A stretch of DNA of 64,000 nucleotides from Lyophyllum atratum (Eukaryota > Basidiomycota > Agaricomycetes > Agaricales > Lyophyllaceae), in the NCBI GenBank assembly GCA_014905825.1, contig JACGCN010000091.1, positions 1-64,000 of the forward strand. Direction: 5' to 3'. Below the pieces are notes generated by a model. That model saw only the letters and a list, made by a program, of their open reading frames with translations. It was not told the DNA's origin and ran no database searches. Positions 26,998 to 37,982 of the stretch are shown piece by piece; position 1 is the first letter of the stretch; every line of letters starts with the position of its first letter. Both the position numbers and the translations under genes were made by a program.

Positions 26998-27943
26998 GGT
27001 CGGAAGAATTAAACTGGGGTGCTCCTATTTCGTATCAGAGCGCATTATACGAGTAAACACACGCAAATACCACGCACATTCTTCGCGGCGCCATCAGCAA
27101 ATCAGTGAGATCGAGGCCGCATGATACAAGGACTATATATGGGCTCACAATCGTCACAATCTCACCTCGTGCATATGGCCTGCCAATGTTACAGCTATTG
27201 CCAATCTTCACAGTTATTGTAGACTTGACAATCATTTGGACACTTTACATTGCCTTACATTGCCTTATATTGGGTGCTGGGACCCAGTTCTAAAATGAAT
27301 TTTTATTGTTCGGTGTCTATGACTGCTTCATGACTATCGAACTTTTCAAGTTGAGCTATTTATTTGACGAGCAGACGATGGCTTAAGGTTAAAGGTATGG
27401 CACAGCTCAGGTTCGAACTCAAGGTCTCTCAGATTCTTAGGTTAGTATTCTCATGCACGCAGATCTCAAGGGGAGCTTTAACCACTGAACTAGCGGTCAG
27501 GCGGAGTAGAGCACATTCACTCATTCATGGTAGGCTCGGGTAGGTGCACCATACACTATGATTTTTTAGCATCGTACTCTTTCGTGACTCTGTCTGACTC
27601 GGAGGGCTTAGACGAAGCTTGATCCCTATTTTCACAATCGTTACAAGTTTGAGGATACTATCTATGCTATAGCCTTGTATACCTAGGTGGAGTTTGGCAA
27701 CCGTTGCGAGATTGCGAGCCTCCTACATTGCCTTGCAAGTACCTTGCCTCCTGATTGGCAATTTGGACAAGCGAGGTGACGCCTTGCATGCCTATATTTG
27801 GCCTTGTGGTTTTCCACAATATTTTGAAATTCTGCCGCGCCCCACCGGGTTTTCCCCGATTTGCTGATGGCGTCACAGACTTTGGAATCCTTTCACGACT
27901 TGATGCTGCGGTCAGTGCGACTACGCCTGGGCCATATTTCGTA
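26998..27943. other. Intergenic stretch of about 0.95 kb containing a tRNA-derived relic
   Basis: Apart from the tRNA-like element annotated separately at 27395-27500, I see only short open frames. An open frame running into the Erd1-like gene from 27755 has family-like sequence only from 27944 on. Confidence 0.4.
27395..27500 (-). repeat. Probable degenerate tRNA-derived SINE or tRNA relic
   Basis: Read on the minus strand, a Pol III A-box-like sequence (TAGTTCAGTGGTTAAAGC) is followed about 60 bases later by a B-box-like sequence (GTTCGAACC), the order and spacing of a tRNA promoter. The bases flanking them do not pair into a tRNA acceptor stem, so it is not a working tRNA gene. It most resembles the head of a tRNA-derived short interspersed element. 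No tail repeat or target-site duplication could be fixed by eye. Confidence 0.45.
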
Positions 27944-29506
27944 ATGAACGGTGCAGAGCCCACCCAGACTACTCCTTTGGCCGTTGCATTCCCCCTGCCA
28001 TTCCAGATTCTCGCCCTTGTTGGTCTTGAGATACTCGGCTGGGCCACGAACCTCCACGGACTCGATGTAGCCGGTATCGACGCTATCGCTTCACTGGACC
28101 TTCGAACGGATGTCGCAGACCCACTCCCAGCGCACCACCCTACACCCAGGCAAAGCTCTGCCTTCGTTGCTCTCTACCGCTCCACTTACCGCATATTCAT
28201 TGTGTACTCTACGATATGCTTTGCGTCATGGATAGCCTGGCGATATACAACTCATGGCGATGTTGTACTCGTCGACGTGTTTGGTTATATACCAGGGCTG
28301 GCTTCCTTGTCAATCGTTTGCATCTTGCTATGCCCATACAACATTCTTCATAAAACGGAACGCCGCAAGTTACTTCAGTAAGATGTTCTTGTTCTAGATG
28401 ATTGGATTACATTCATCCTTTTCCTTAGTGCCATTCGGAGATGTTTGTTTTCCTCCTGGGACAGTCCTGTATATTTTTCCGACGTCGTGTTGGCCGATAT
28501 TTTCACGTCGTTCGCTCAGGTGGTCGGGGATGTCTGGCTTTCCTTGTGCATGTTGATTCCTGGGCACAGTATTTTGAAGCCAAACGTCGGAGTAGGTGTT
28601 TCACGCTGGATACTACCAACTGTCATGAGGTACGAGGCTCTGCCAAACGATTAAAATCGATGGTAATCGTTTACTAGTTTCCCATACTTCATACGCCTAC
28701 GTCAATGCGTCATTGAGTATAACCACCAAGGAAACACGCAACGCCGGCCATTATATAATGCCTTGAAATATGCATCGGCTTTTCCGGTTATCTATCTTTC
28801 TGCGGCTCAGGGAATGGTTGCGGGAGAGTTGGGCGACGATACCCTGGCTGCCGAAACATGGTCTGGAGGAAGTCACATCTTCGGTTTATGGTAAGCAACC
28901 CGAGTCTTTACTTGTGTGGTATGCTCACCAATCCACAGGCTGTTGGCAGGCATGATCAATTCCTTGTACTCGTTCTGGTGGGATGTGACGAACGATTGGG
29001 GTATGGATCTCCTCAAACCACGTAGTGAAGATGAGAAGCCGGAGTCACGTTTGCCACCCAAACGGCTTGTTCTTCCTCGTCTTCATTCTGCCACACCCCT
29101 CATGCTTCCAAAACGCAGCAGCTCCCTTGATCCAGAGGATTCAGTGGAATCCTCGCGAGTGGTTGAAATTCTCAATCACCAAAAACATTATTACCCCTTC
29201 GGACTACGCCATTCGCTACACTTTCCAGTCCTTGTTTACCCCTTCTTGATATTTCTCAATCTTGTGCTGCGGCTGACTTGGTCCATGAAGCTTTTCAGCG
29301 TTGTGAATGTCAATTCCCATGCTGGCATCGCTAATTTCTGCCTGAAGATGGCCGAGCTGTTCCGAAGATGGATGTGGGTGTTCATTCGCGTTGAGTGGGA
29401 GATGATCAAAAAAGCTCGAGAGAGCCACACGAACCATAGAGCGGATGACAGCACAGTTGATTACGAGATGATTCCCTCTGCGACAATCGAGCGACTGCCA
29501 AACTAA
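27944..29506 (+). CDS. EXS-domain membrane protein, Erd1-like
   Basis: Polytopic protein with the C-terminal EXS domain shared by Erd1, Syg1 and XPR1. Erd1 acts in the Golgi in phosphate recycling and in retention of luminal ER proteins and glycosyltransferases. Four exons are joined by introns near 28379-28428, 28635-28677 and 28891-28938. Markers: AFPLPFQILALVGLEILGW (helix), WRYTTHGDVVLVDVFGYIPG, FPYFIRLRQCVIEY, YNALKYASAFPVIYLSA, SFWWDVTNDWGMDLL, then LVYPFLIFLNLVLRLTWS and RRWMWVFIRVEWEMIKK. There is no SPX domain, which separates Erd1-like from Syg1-like proteins. The start at 27944 (MNGAEPTQTTP) is preferred over the upstream in-frame Met at 27755. Confidence 0.85.
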
Positions 29507-30071
29507 TTATCATAGATTAGTGAGTATTCAACATTCAATACTTGGCTCTCGCGCTGTCTGACCTGTTCCCCAGCATACGTGGCAGGCTTATAATGATAAT
29601 GCAAACTAGTATTTATTTGATATCGCACGGCTCTTGCAACACTTTTGAATCTCCATGACCTCATTGGACGACACCATATGACCTCTGTGAGCCAAAACTC
29701 CCGCATAAATTATTTACTCCCCCGCTTTGTTGCCCGCAGTTTCCCATGTCCCGAAGGCGAAGACATATCGGTCCGGCACAACTCGGAATACCGGATACCC
29801 AGGACCTCAATCCGGAGCATATCGGTTCGATCTTTCAGTAGGGTCCCGGTTTGACCTTCTCAACAGAAGCAATGGCGGATGAGGACGGAACACGTGATGG
29901 GCTCTTAAGTCCCGCCTCCTCACCATCTGACCCGCGATACATCTTAGGCCGGGACAATTCGATTCTTCCTTGGTAGTCATCTGACGCTGGGGAAGACTCG
30001 GTCTCTTATAAAAGGAGGTCTGTCTACGCAATGTCTTCACACCATTCCACATCTTATCTTTTCAATCAACA
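29507..30071. promoter_or_regulatory. Intergenic region holding the formate dehydrogenase promoter
   Basis: No gene is seen. A strong TATA box (TATAAAA, 30007-30013) lies 65 bases before the start codon, and a CACGTG E-box at 29891-29896. A clear TATA box is unusual in this window and fits a strongly induced gene. Confidence 0.55.
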
Positions 30072-31903
30072 ATGAAGGTGCGATACTCATGAACGTTTGG
30101 CCACCCTCAATCTGACCCCCTGCGTTTCCTAGGTCCTCGCAATTCTCTACAACGGCGGCAAAGCGGCAGAGGAAGAGCCTCGTCTCCTGGGAACCGTTGA
30201 GAACCAGGTAAACAACTCCTAACTTGGTAGATGTACTAGCTAACACGGGCTTCAGCTGGGCATTCGGGAGTGGTTGACGTCTCAGGGACATGAGCTCATT
30301 GGTAATTCTCCGCCCGCTTGCTTAAACACGCACTTGCCTAATGCTTTTCTTCCACAGTATGGTCACGGACGTCTCATTCATCCATAAAGCCACTCATGAC
30401 TGTCGTAATAGGTTTCCAGCAGCAAGGAAGGAGCAGATAGCGACTTCCAGAAGCATATAGTTGATGTTCGTCGTCACCTCATTCATCTTGTTCTCACTTC
30501 CTCATGTCATGGGATCTAGGCTGAGGTCCTGATTACCACGCCCTTCCATCCTGGGTGAGTATTCGTGTTTTCTTCACATAGCTGGTGAAATCTTATACCA
30601 TGTCGGGAACTGCAAGTTACCTCACCCGCGAGCTCGTTGAGAAGGTATCAAAGTCGTATACCCTGGCACAAATATTTCGATTGCTAAACTCCGTACCTCC
30701 AGGCAAAGAACCTCAAGCTCTGTATCACAGCAGGTGTTGGGTCTGACCACATTGACCTGAACGCTGCAGTAGACCACCGGATCCAAGTCCTGGAGGTAAA
30801 TTGGTTGGATACAGCTGATTCTTCGCAAGTTGATCTTTTCTCTAGGTGTCCGGCTCGAACGTCGTCTCAGTCGCGGAGCATGTTGTCATGAGCATTCTCC
30901 TCCTCGTTCGCAACTTCGTTCCCGCCCACGAGGTAAGCAATCATTAAGTCGCAAAGGAACGTGGCCCTGAGGCATTTTTAGATGATTGAGCGGGGCGACT
31001 GGCAAGTGTCAGATGTGGCCAGAAATGCCTTTGACCTTGAAAACAAGGTTGTTGGTACCATCGGTGCTGGCCGAATTGGTTACCGTGTTTTGCAACGGCT
31101 GGTTCCCTTCGACTGCAAAGAACTTCTGTACTACGATTACTCACCCCTTCCTGCTGGTGAGTCGCTCAATCATGAAGAGACTACTTGTACTCATAGCAGC
31201 AACCAGAGGCGGCCAAGGCGGTCAAGGCCCGTAGGGTCGAGGATTTGAAGGTTTGCATGGTGCTTGCTTTTCATCTTGTTTCTCACTTGTTGCCCTTCCA
31301 CAGGAATTCGTCTCCCAGTGCGATGTCGTCACCGTCAATTGTCCTCTGCACGAGGGAACTCTTGGCCTTGTCAACGAGGAGCTCCTGAAACACTTCAAGA
31401 AGGGAGCCTGGCTCGTCAACACTGCTCGTGGTGCGATTTGCGACAAGGATGCTGTCGCCGCGGCTCTCAAGAGTGGCCAACTTTCTGGCTACTCCGGTAC
31501 GTTACCAGTTTTCTGACATCTTCACCCACTTGACCATTCATAGGTGACGTCTGGAATGTTCAACCTGCCCCTAAGGACCATGTATGGCGCACAATGAAGA
31601 ACCCCCTCGGAGGCGGAAACGGAATGGTGCCTCATTATTCTGGTACTACACTCGACGCCCAAGCCCGATATGCCAAGGGGGCTAAGGACATCCTTGCAAA
31701 TTATCTGGATGGTAAAGCCCAAGAAGCGCAAAACATCATTGTTGGGCTCGGTACGTGACTCCAGGTACTTTTTGAGCACAACTAACATTCTATCGCGTGC
31801 AGGCAAATACGAGACCAGGGCATGTGAGTTATCTATTTCAGTGTATTCTGTCATGCTGATCGGCTGACTTCTTCTTTCTTTCTTTACAGATGGTCAGCGT
31901 TAA
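30072..31903 (+). CDS. FDH1: NAD-dependent formate dehydrogenase
   Basis: Oxidises formate to carbon dioxide with reduction of NAD, in the cytosol; in wood- and litter-decay fungi it disposes of formate from oxalate and methoxyl breakdown. The first coding exon is only six bases (ATG AAG). Later exons give [65 protein letters not shown], the nucleotide fold [46 protein letters not shown] with the substrate Arg, [15 protein letters not shown] and [15 protein letters not shown] with the catalytic His. The last exon adds only a few codons (YGQR, stop at 31903). About ten introns. No mitochondrial leader. Confidence 0.94.
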
Positions 31904-32314
31904 GGGTGCTTATTATCGGACATTATCAATCATTGATCTCCCTGCTGTATACTTATACAATGTATGTACTAAGAAACCAAATCCCAAATGTCGTATTGTG
32001 CAACACCGTTGAACACTGGTTATAACAAGTTGGGCACTGTCCAGAATGGCTCTCACTACTGGTAACTTCCCGTAAGTATTGAAGTGAGATCAATTGGCTG
32101 ATGATTCCTGCAAAAAGCTAAGAAAATAGAGATGATAGTCTTTTCCCTTGAGAACTGAGCTACATATATCTCGGAACATTTGAACTGATTAAAGTTCCTG
32201 TAAACCAAACATGAATGTGGCGTAATAAGAAACCATCAAAAACAAGATATCCGCACCGTGGGCTGCATGACCGGTGGATGATGCATATGAGAATCTCCTA
32301 GTACAGGTATGAGA
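31904..32314. other. Intergenic stretch between convergent FDH and GCN5
   Basis: 3' regions of two convergent genes. No coding sequence, RNA gene or repeat seen. Confidence 0.4.
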
Positions 32315-34670
32315 TTAGCTTTCTCGCTTCACTTGGTCCAGGAGGTGATCTTTCAAGAACTTTTCGAGCTTAGTCGCGTTCCTGTGATAGATAGTGGTCT
32401 CGGGGTTGTAACTTCGGCAATTATCGAACACTAGCTGGGCATCCGCAACAAACGATTCAACTGTTGGATATTGATTTGTTTCCAATTTGTGCTCCATTGT
32501 GCTGAAATCTGTAACGTGATGAATGAATACCAGGATTAACATGAGAACTGTCGACATACCCATGGGATCCTTGATAACATCGTAATAATCGGTTACCTCC
32601 TCTCCATTGACGGGCTTTAAGAATGGCCAGGCCTGTGGATGGTCCTGTAGTCCCTTCAAGATTCGTTCTAGATGATAGTTGTCTGCGCTTCTTGGGGTAG
32701 GGCGCACTTCGCTGGGAGATGAGTATAAGGCTAGTAAAGCGCAGATAATTTTGAGTCACTTACTTCAACGCCATTGTCAAAGTCCATCCACTTTCCCCTG
32801 GGAATCCAACGGAAAATGTTGAATATGTGAATCGGCAGACTAGGAATGAGATCTTACGCAATCCTGGTACATCTTTAGGATCTACAGTGACGCCCTCTGG
32901 GGCGCCCGGCTGGAATTGTGGTAGACCAGGGTAGACTATATGTGATTTGGACATTTGCCGAATTTTCGTCATGACAGCCTCCTGCTGCTGCGCCATGATA
33001 TTCGGCTTATCCAGGTATTCGACTTTCCGTAACATCGTACATTGCATAATGGTGCCTCCTTCGTAGTCCTTGATGTACGCAGCCCACACCGACCGATCAA
33101 GAGTTATATCCTTGGAGAAGCCTTGCTTTTCAAAATAGCCAACAGCGTAGTTGTCAGCATAGGTGAGGAAATGCATCATGCCTGGATAGGCAGTCTTGAT
33201 ATGCGCTTTGAAATAGTCCATTAACATTCCGCCGTAGCCCTTTATCACGGAGTAAGAGCGACGCTTCGGCGATTATATAAAACACGCTCTCTACCTTTTC
33301 TTGGTCCGCAGAGGCTGTGGCGAAGAACACGATCTCTGCGAATCCGCGATGAGGAAATGGCCTAAAGCAGATACCTCCTACAACCTTGTAACCTCGTTTG
33401 ATGATAGCAAGTCCCCTGGAATTTGTGTCGAGCACAAGCCGTGCTATATACTCTCGAGGCATGTTCGGAAGCTGCTTCTGAAACAGAGTTTTGAGGCCGG
33501 CAAGAATAATCAGGGATCTAGGCTGGTGGTCGTTTTCTACAGGGGTCACTTGTATGACCCCTTTCCGTATCTCCAGTATGGCAGTTTTCTCCGTCTTCGT
33601 AGGAGGCTATAGTATTACAGATTGTGAGTGTAGAACAAGTGCAATTGGAGCGCGACATACACCGGCTGATGCCCTTGCGGCGGTGTCAACAGTGACACCA
33701 GCAGCAAGCCTTGTAAGTTGACTCTCGTCCATCACGTCCTCAACTTTGACTTTAGACTCGTATCCGTTAAGCCCATTGATCATCCCATTCATCTGGGCTT
33801 GTTCCTCCCCAACAGGAGGAGCCACTGTGATGGGTGCCGTCTGTGCCTTCTTCGTCTGCTTTCCACGACTTTTACCACTTCGTTTACTAGCGGGCGGGCG
33901 AGATGTCTTTTCTGGTCGAGCAGAAGTCTTACCAGCCATTCGCGCAGCAAGAGGTCTGTCCTCCTCCTCGTCATCATCATCATCATCCGCATCACTAAGA
34001 GACGATGTTGATATGCGGCGCCTCTTGTTAGATGGCTGCGGTGGGTCACTGAGAATAGAAGAGGCGGGAGAAAGAGGTACACTCGAGAGACGTTGTTCTT
34101 CCAGGGATTTTCAGACACGTCCATGTTAAGGAACACAACAGCATACCTGGAGATGAGGTCGTGTGAGCCAGAGGACTCATGAGCGACACAGGGATCCTCA
34201 TTTGCCGCCGCAACGATGCAATATCATCGTCAAAATATCCAAAGTCCAGCAACTTGCCAATATCCTGTGTGTTTATTCAGGCCTAATGGGCACTTTTCAT
34301 GATTCTGCGTGAAACTTACATGTAATAACTCATCTAGACGAATGGCAACGCGACATCGGCGAGCGAACTCGGCTGGGCCCAACTCGGATTCGTCGGCATT
34401 GTGTTGGGCTACATCATGACCACAAGCGCAGGTTTCAAGGTAAGGCAGGTCGGAATCATCGTCATCGGCATCGGATCCATATTGCCCTAAATCCCCTAAC
34501 GACGAGTCATTGGTGAGGTGTTGGTCAAGGACGACATCTACGCCAAGAGGTGGGTGAAGTCCTGCACAGCTATTGCACGTCGCGCACGAAGAATGTCGGG
34601 CGATTTTGAGAGCACGCTGAGCGCCATTTAGCTGACTGATTTGGTCTGAAGCTGGATATGCGAACTTCAT
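32315..34670 (-). CDS. GCN5: Gcn5 histone acetyltransferase with a cysteine/histidine-rich N-terminal extension
   Basis: Catalytic subunit of SAGA-type complexes, acetylating histone H3 in the nucleus. The acetyltransferase domain includes MPREYIARLVLDTNSRGLAI, GGICFRPFPHRGFAEIVFFA, YGGMLMDYFKAHIK, FLTYADNYAVGYFEKQGF and YIKDYEGGTIMQC. A bromodomain follows (WPFLKPVNGEEVTDYYDVIK, STMEHKLE, NCRSYNPETTIYHRNA). Before the catalytic domain are a Lys/Ser-rich linker with an acidic run and an N-terminal region with CATCNSCAGLHPP and CACGHDVAQH plus helical FARRCRVAIRLDELL. This resembles the N-terminal (PCAF-N) zinc region of animal GCN5/PCAF, which yeast Gcn5 lacks. Several introns, all in frame if the one starting near 34143 uses an acceptor after GGAAG. 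Confidence 0.93.
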
Positions 34671-34860
34671 GGCGGCTTCTATGTCGAGCTCGTCGTCGTG
34701 CTCAACACTGAACAGCAGTGATTCACTGATTGTCCAATACCCTGTCGGGCCACGTGACGCGGTAGAATCAAAAATAGCTCAACATCGAAGGCTGATCTAT
34801 GAGGTGAAGTTCCTCCACAACCACAGACTCTGCCCTTCATGGACTGCGCGCGAACTTGAC
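34671..34860. promoter_or_regulatory. Divergent promoter, GCN5 / expansin-like gene
   Basis: 190 bases between start codons with a CACGTGAC E-box at 34751-34758. Confidence 0.4.
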
Positions 34861-35792
34861 ATGTACCCCCTCATCCGTATCTATATTGGAGCTCTCTGCC
34901 TGCTGCTTGTTGATCAGGTCAACGCTTGGATCGACTACCCCGCCAACAGTTTTGCGACACTAACCCACTATGAAATACCTCGCGATTTCGTTGCCGCCTG
35001 CGGTTGTGTGCCCTCTAGCACCCACTACCCTACTGCTGCACTATCTCAGATGGCATATGGCAGCAGCAAAGCTTATGGTTCTTGCCTTTGAACTCAAGCT
35101 CGTAGTCAAGTGCTTACGAATCGTCAGGTCCTGCATGTGGAAAATGCTTCAACTTGACGCTTCTGAATCCCGTTACAGTAGATCCTCCATTCTACCCTAA
35201 CGTCACCAAGTCTATTGTGATAAAAATCACCGACTTGTGCCCGTTGTCGAAAGATGGATGGTGTTCTGGGACGAAAAATAAGCGTAACTCGTGAGCTTAT
35301 TTCCTCACCTCGAAAATATGAGAGATCATGATACCCATACCTCTTGTAGTGCTGGACAGTATCTGAACTTTGATCTTGCATACCCCTCACAAGCGATACC
35401 AGATGATTTCTTCCCTTCTGATGAGGCTTTGTATGGTTATAAAGTGTGTACACAACTGCGTATTCTCTTGTCACATCAAACTCATCAAGGTCAGGATTTT
35501 GGAGTCTGGAATATCTCATACCAAACTGTCTCTTGTGACCCCAACTGGGCAGGCTTCCAAGAACCTGCTGCTTTGGGAAGTGTTACCAGTCTTGGCCCAG
35601 AGGGCGTGTGCTGTCCAGCGAACCCTACGGTGAGTATTATCGCTACCTCGTTTGCAGACGATTCTGAAAATATGGCAGGGCAACATAAGTGACACTTGTG
35701 TCTCGTACTCCGATCAAAATGGATTACCGTCAGTTTTCATCTATTTTAATGAGCATACACCGTTTGAAGGAGCTTCCAATGAACAGACCTGA
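34861..35792 (+). CDS. Secreted expansin-like / GH45-related double-psi beta-barrel protein
   Basis: MYPLIRIYIGALCLLLVDQVNA is a classical signal peptide. The mature protein follows the agaricomycete family of small secreted expansin-like proteins: THYEIPRDFVAACGCVPSST, YPTAALSQMAYG, ACGKCFNLTLLNP, VIKITDLCPLSKDGWCSGT, GQYLNFDLAYPSQAIP, DFGVWNISYQTVSC and VCCPANPT. Many conserved Cys are present. Four introns restore it; the first has a weak GTTCTT donor. It ends at 35792 soon after SYSDQNGLP, without the long Ser/Thr tail of some relatives. Members bind or loosen cell-wall polymers; I see no clear GH45 catalytic pair, so hydrolysis should not be assumed. Confidence 0.85.
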
Positions 35793-36074
35793 CTCAATAC
35801 CCAGTATCGGGCAAGCATTCAGTTGCAATCCCACCAGATTTTTCCTCTTACTTCATAGCGCTCTGTATCTCCTTGCATATATAGTCTACTAACAGAACGA
35901 TAGATCCCTCCCGGTAAAATATACCCTCGTATTATGTCCTGTGTCCGTGGTCGGACAATCATTTCCTAGAGGATACCACTACCTTATCACGGCCGATTGG
36001 CAGTCCAGGCTCATGTGCCTCACCAGCTACAAGGAACAATCGCAAGATGTTCTCATGTCGCGACTGATTCAACC
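35793..36074. other. Short intergenic stretch
   Basis: No gene, repeat or RNA seen; expansin 3' region. Confidence 0.35.
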
Positions 36075-36359
36075 TTACTGCGCAAGGCCTCCCTCGCTAC
36101 CAAGGTGGCGATACTGGGCATCCTTCCCATGAGAAAAGATACGGTGCATGTATCGCGCACCTCCAAGCCGCACAAACACAGCAGCCATTGCTGCAACACC
36201 GCCGAAGGCAAGGGCGAGGGTTCCGAACGAGAGATATTGGTATCCGTGCATACCAGCAGTGGAAGTCACAGCAGGGTCTGAAGGGGATGTCGCATCCACT
36301 GTAGCGTTTTCTGAGCTCTCAGTCTTCGTTGCTGGCGATGTACCAGTAAGAGCGGGACC
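36075..36359 (-). CDS. Possible alternative last exon of the ER cyclophilin: Ser/Thr-rich stalk plus membrane anchor
   Basis: An open frame directly downstream of, and in the same frame as, the cyclophilin last exon. It encodes a Thr/Ser-rich stalk (GPALTGTSPATKTESSENAT), a 20-residue hydrophobic helix (YLSFGTLALAFGGVAAMAAV) and a basic, polar end (GGARYMHRIFSHGKDAQY), stop at 36075. A splice acceptor (GTTGTCAACAG) ends at 36360. Splicing from the cyclophilin donor at 36537 to it keeps the frame (GAG then GGT CCC) and replaces the soluble HVEL tail with a membrane anchor. A separate gene starting at the Met at 36381 is the alternative. No transcript evidence is available here. Confidence 0.5.
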   Translation of the reverse strand, partial: GPALTGTSPATKTESSENATVDATSPSDPAVTSTAGMHGYQYLSFGTLALAFGGVAAMAAVFVRLGGARYMHRIFSHGKDAQYRHLGSEGGLAQ

Positions 36360-36419
36360 CTGTTGACAACCAACCGGCATTTTATTCGTATGGTATATAT
36401 TTTGCATAAATAAAGCTGA

Positions 36420-37673
36420 TTAGAGCTCAACGTGGGGAGGTACCTCAGTGGCCTGGGTCGTCTCTGCCTCTGCCTCTACTTCAAGCTTAAGAAAGATGTA
36501 TGAGCACCATAGAAACACCGACGAGAAGGAAACTTACCTCGCCGGAGTCAGCAATGAGGACATCTTCGACGGGGCGGTCTTGGCGGCCTTTAGCGACATT
36601 TTCTAATGTAACAGTTGAGATGGAAATCAATAGTCGTGATAGAACGCGATGACGCACCGATTTCGTGGATGATGTCCATGCCCTCCATTACGCGGCCAAA
36701 GACAACCTGTTCGAAGCTTCAGACACCCTGATAGAAGACAGAAAACATTAAGAGCTGACATGTTTGCCGTCCAACCAGCTAGTCACAACAGTGCAGATGA
36801 ACTGCGAAGCATGAGTCAGAACATGGTGAATGATAGGCAGTGGTACTAGAATACGAACAAATTGGGAGCCTATGGGATTGTCAGAGTCAGGTATCCGATA
36901 CGTCACGGATTGGATTCTGAAGACTTACCGTTGGTGTCCTTGCCTGCGTTTGCCATAGAAAGAGTGCCGGGACCAGTGTGGCGGAGTTTACTATGGAGTA
37001 GATTAGCTTCAACAAAGCAAGTGATGTTTCGTAAACCTACAAGTTTTCATCTGCGAACTTGGCACCATAGATTGACTGGGAGAGCATCGTTGAGTGGAAG
37101 CCATTGACAGAAGCAAGTATACTACCTTTCCACCAGTACCGTCACCGTTTGCTAGGGTGAAAGTTAGGAATGAGGGGATTGCGCATTGCTCAAAAGGACT
37201 TACTGAAGTCACCACCTTGGATCCTATGAAAGTTAAGTCAGGGAGTTCTGACGATGTATCGCAGGGTTCACCCACATGAAATCCTTGATCACCCGGTGGA
37301 ACTTGGAACCTTTATAGCCAAACCCGAGTTCCTTTCCTTCTTTGTCCTTACCAGTGGCCAAAGCACGGAAGTTCTCTGCGGTTTTGGGAACACTCTGGCA
37401 AAGAGATATTTTATATTGGCACTCTGGAGGGCCAAGACAGAGGGGAGACGTACACCTCCATAGAGCCCCATAACAACTGCACCAGACGTCAGTGTACTTG
37501 CCAGACACCTGGAGTGAGAGAACCTTACCTCGGCCCAAGGGCTTGCCTCCATGGGTGATGTCAAAGTAGACCTTGTTGGTGACTCTGGGTTGCTTCGCGG
37601 CGTCAACAGACTGGGCGCAGAACAAGGCTGCGATGGAGACGACAACGAAAGCGAGGGAGATGCGTCCGAACAT
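36420..37673 (-). CDS. ER cyclophilin (peptidyl-prolyl cis-trans isomerase B type)
   Basis: Secretory-pathway proline isomerase. The signal peptide [20 protein letters not shown] precedes [18 protein letters not shown]. The cyclophilin core has [29 protein letters not shown] (catalytic Arg, Phe and Gln), [35 protein letters not shown] and [15 protein letters not shown]. The last exon ends in EVPPHVEL, an HDEL-like ER-retention tail. There are nine or more introns, including a 23-base exon (VMGLYGG) and a GTTCGT donor after SQF. The start at 37673 opens the signal peptide. An ATCACGTGAT palindrome lies at 37746-37755, 73 bases upstream. See the neighbouring entry for a possible alternative membrane-anchored 3' end. 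Confidence 0.93.
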
Positions 37674-37982
37674 GGCGGTAGTGGGTAATATTAACTTGGA
37701 CTCAGAGAATGGGTCTGGCGACGTGGCGATGGGAATATGAGAATGATCACGTGATGATCGAGCGTACAATCACTGACACCAGTGGCAGTGGCAGTACCAC
37801 CATCTTCGCGAGGGGCGAGTTATAACAAGGAAGAAGTCCTGGTGACAATTTCCTAGGAGCCTAAATTCAATCTTCGACCATGTATTCCCAAAATCTATAG
37901 ATTTCAGGACTCGCTATTGCAGGATCAGGGTGGAAGTTCCGGTTACGTATTCTAGAAGGTTGAAACGAGGGTTCACGGTCCC
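37674..37982. other. Intergenic: cyclophilin promoter and DBP7 3' region
   Basis: No gene seen. Contains a palindromic E-box (37746-37755) and a short CAGTGGCAGTGGCAGT repeat near 37780. Confidence 0.4.

Noticed and set aside
27395..27500. A working tRNA gene on the minus strand
   Set aside because: A and B boxes are good, but the flanks do not form an acceptor stem.
27755..27943. N-terminal extension of the Erd1-like protein
   Set aside because: The frame is open but shows no family resemblance before 27944, so the later Met was chosen.
34669..34860. Coding sequence starting at MAASMSSSSSCS on the plus strand
   Set aside because: It is the reverse of the GCN5 start plus promoter; the expansin-like signal peptide begins at 34861.
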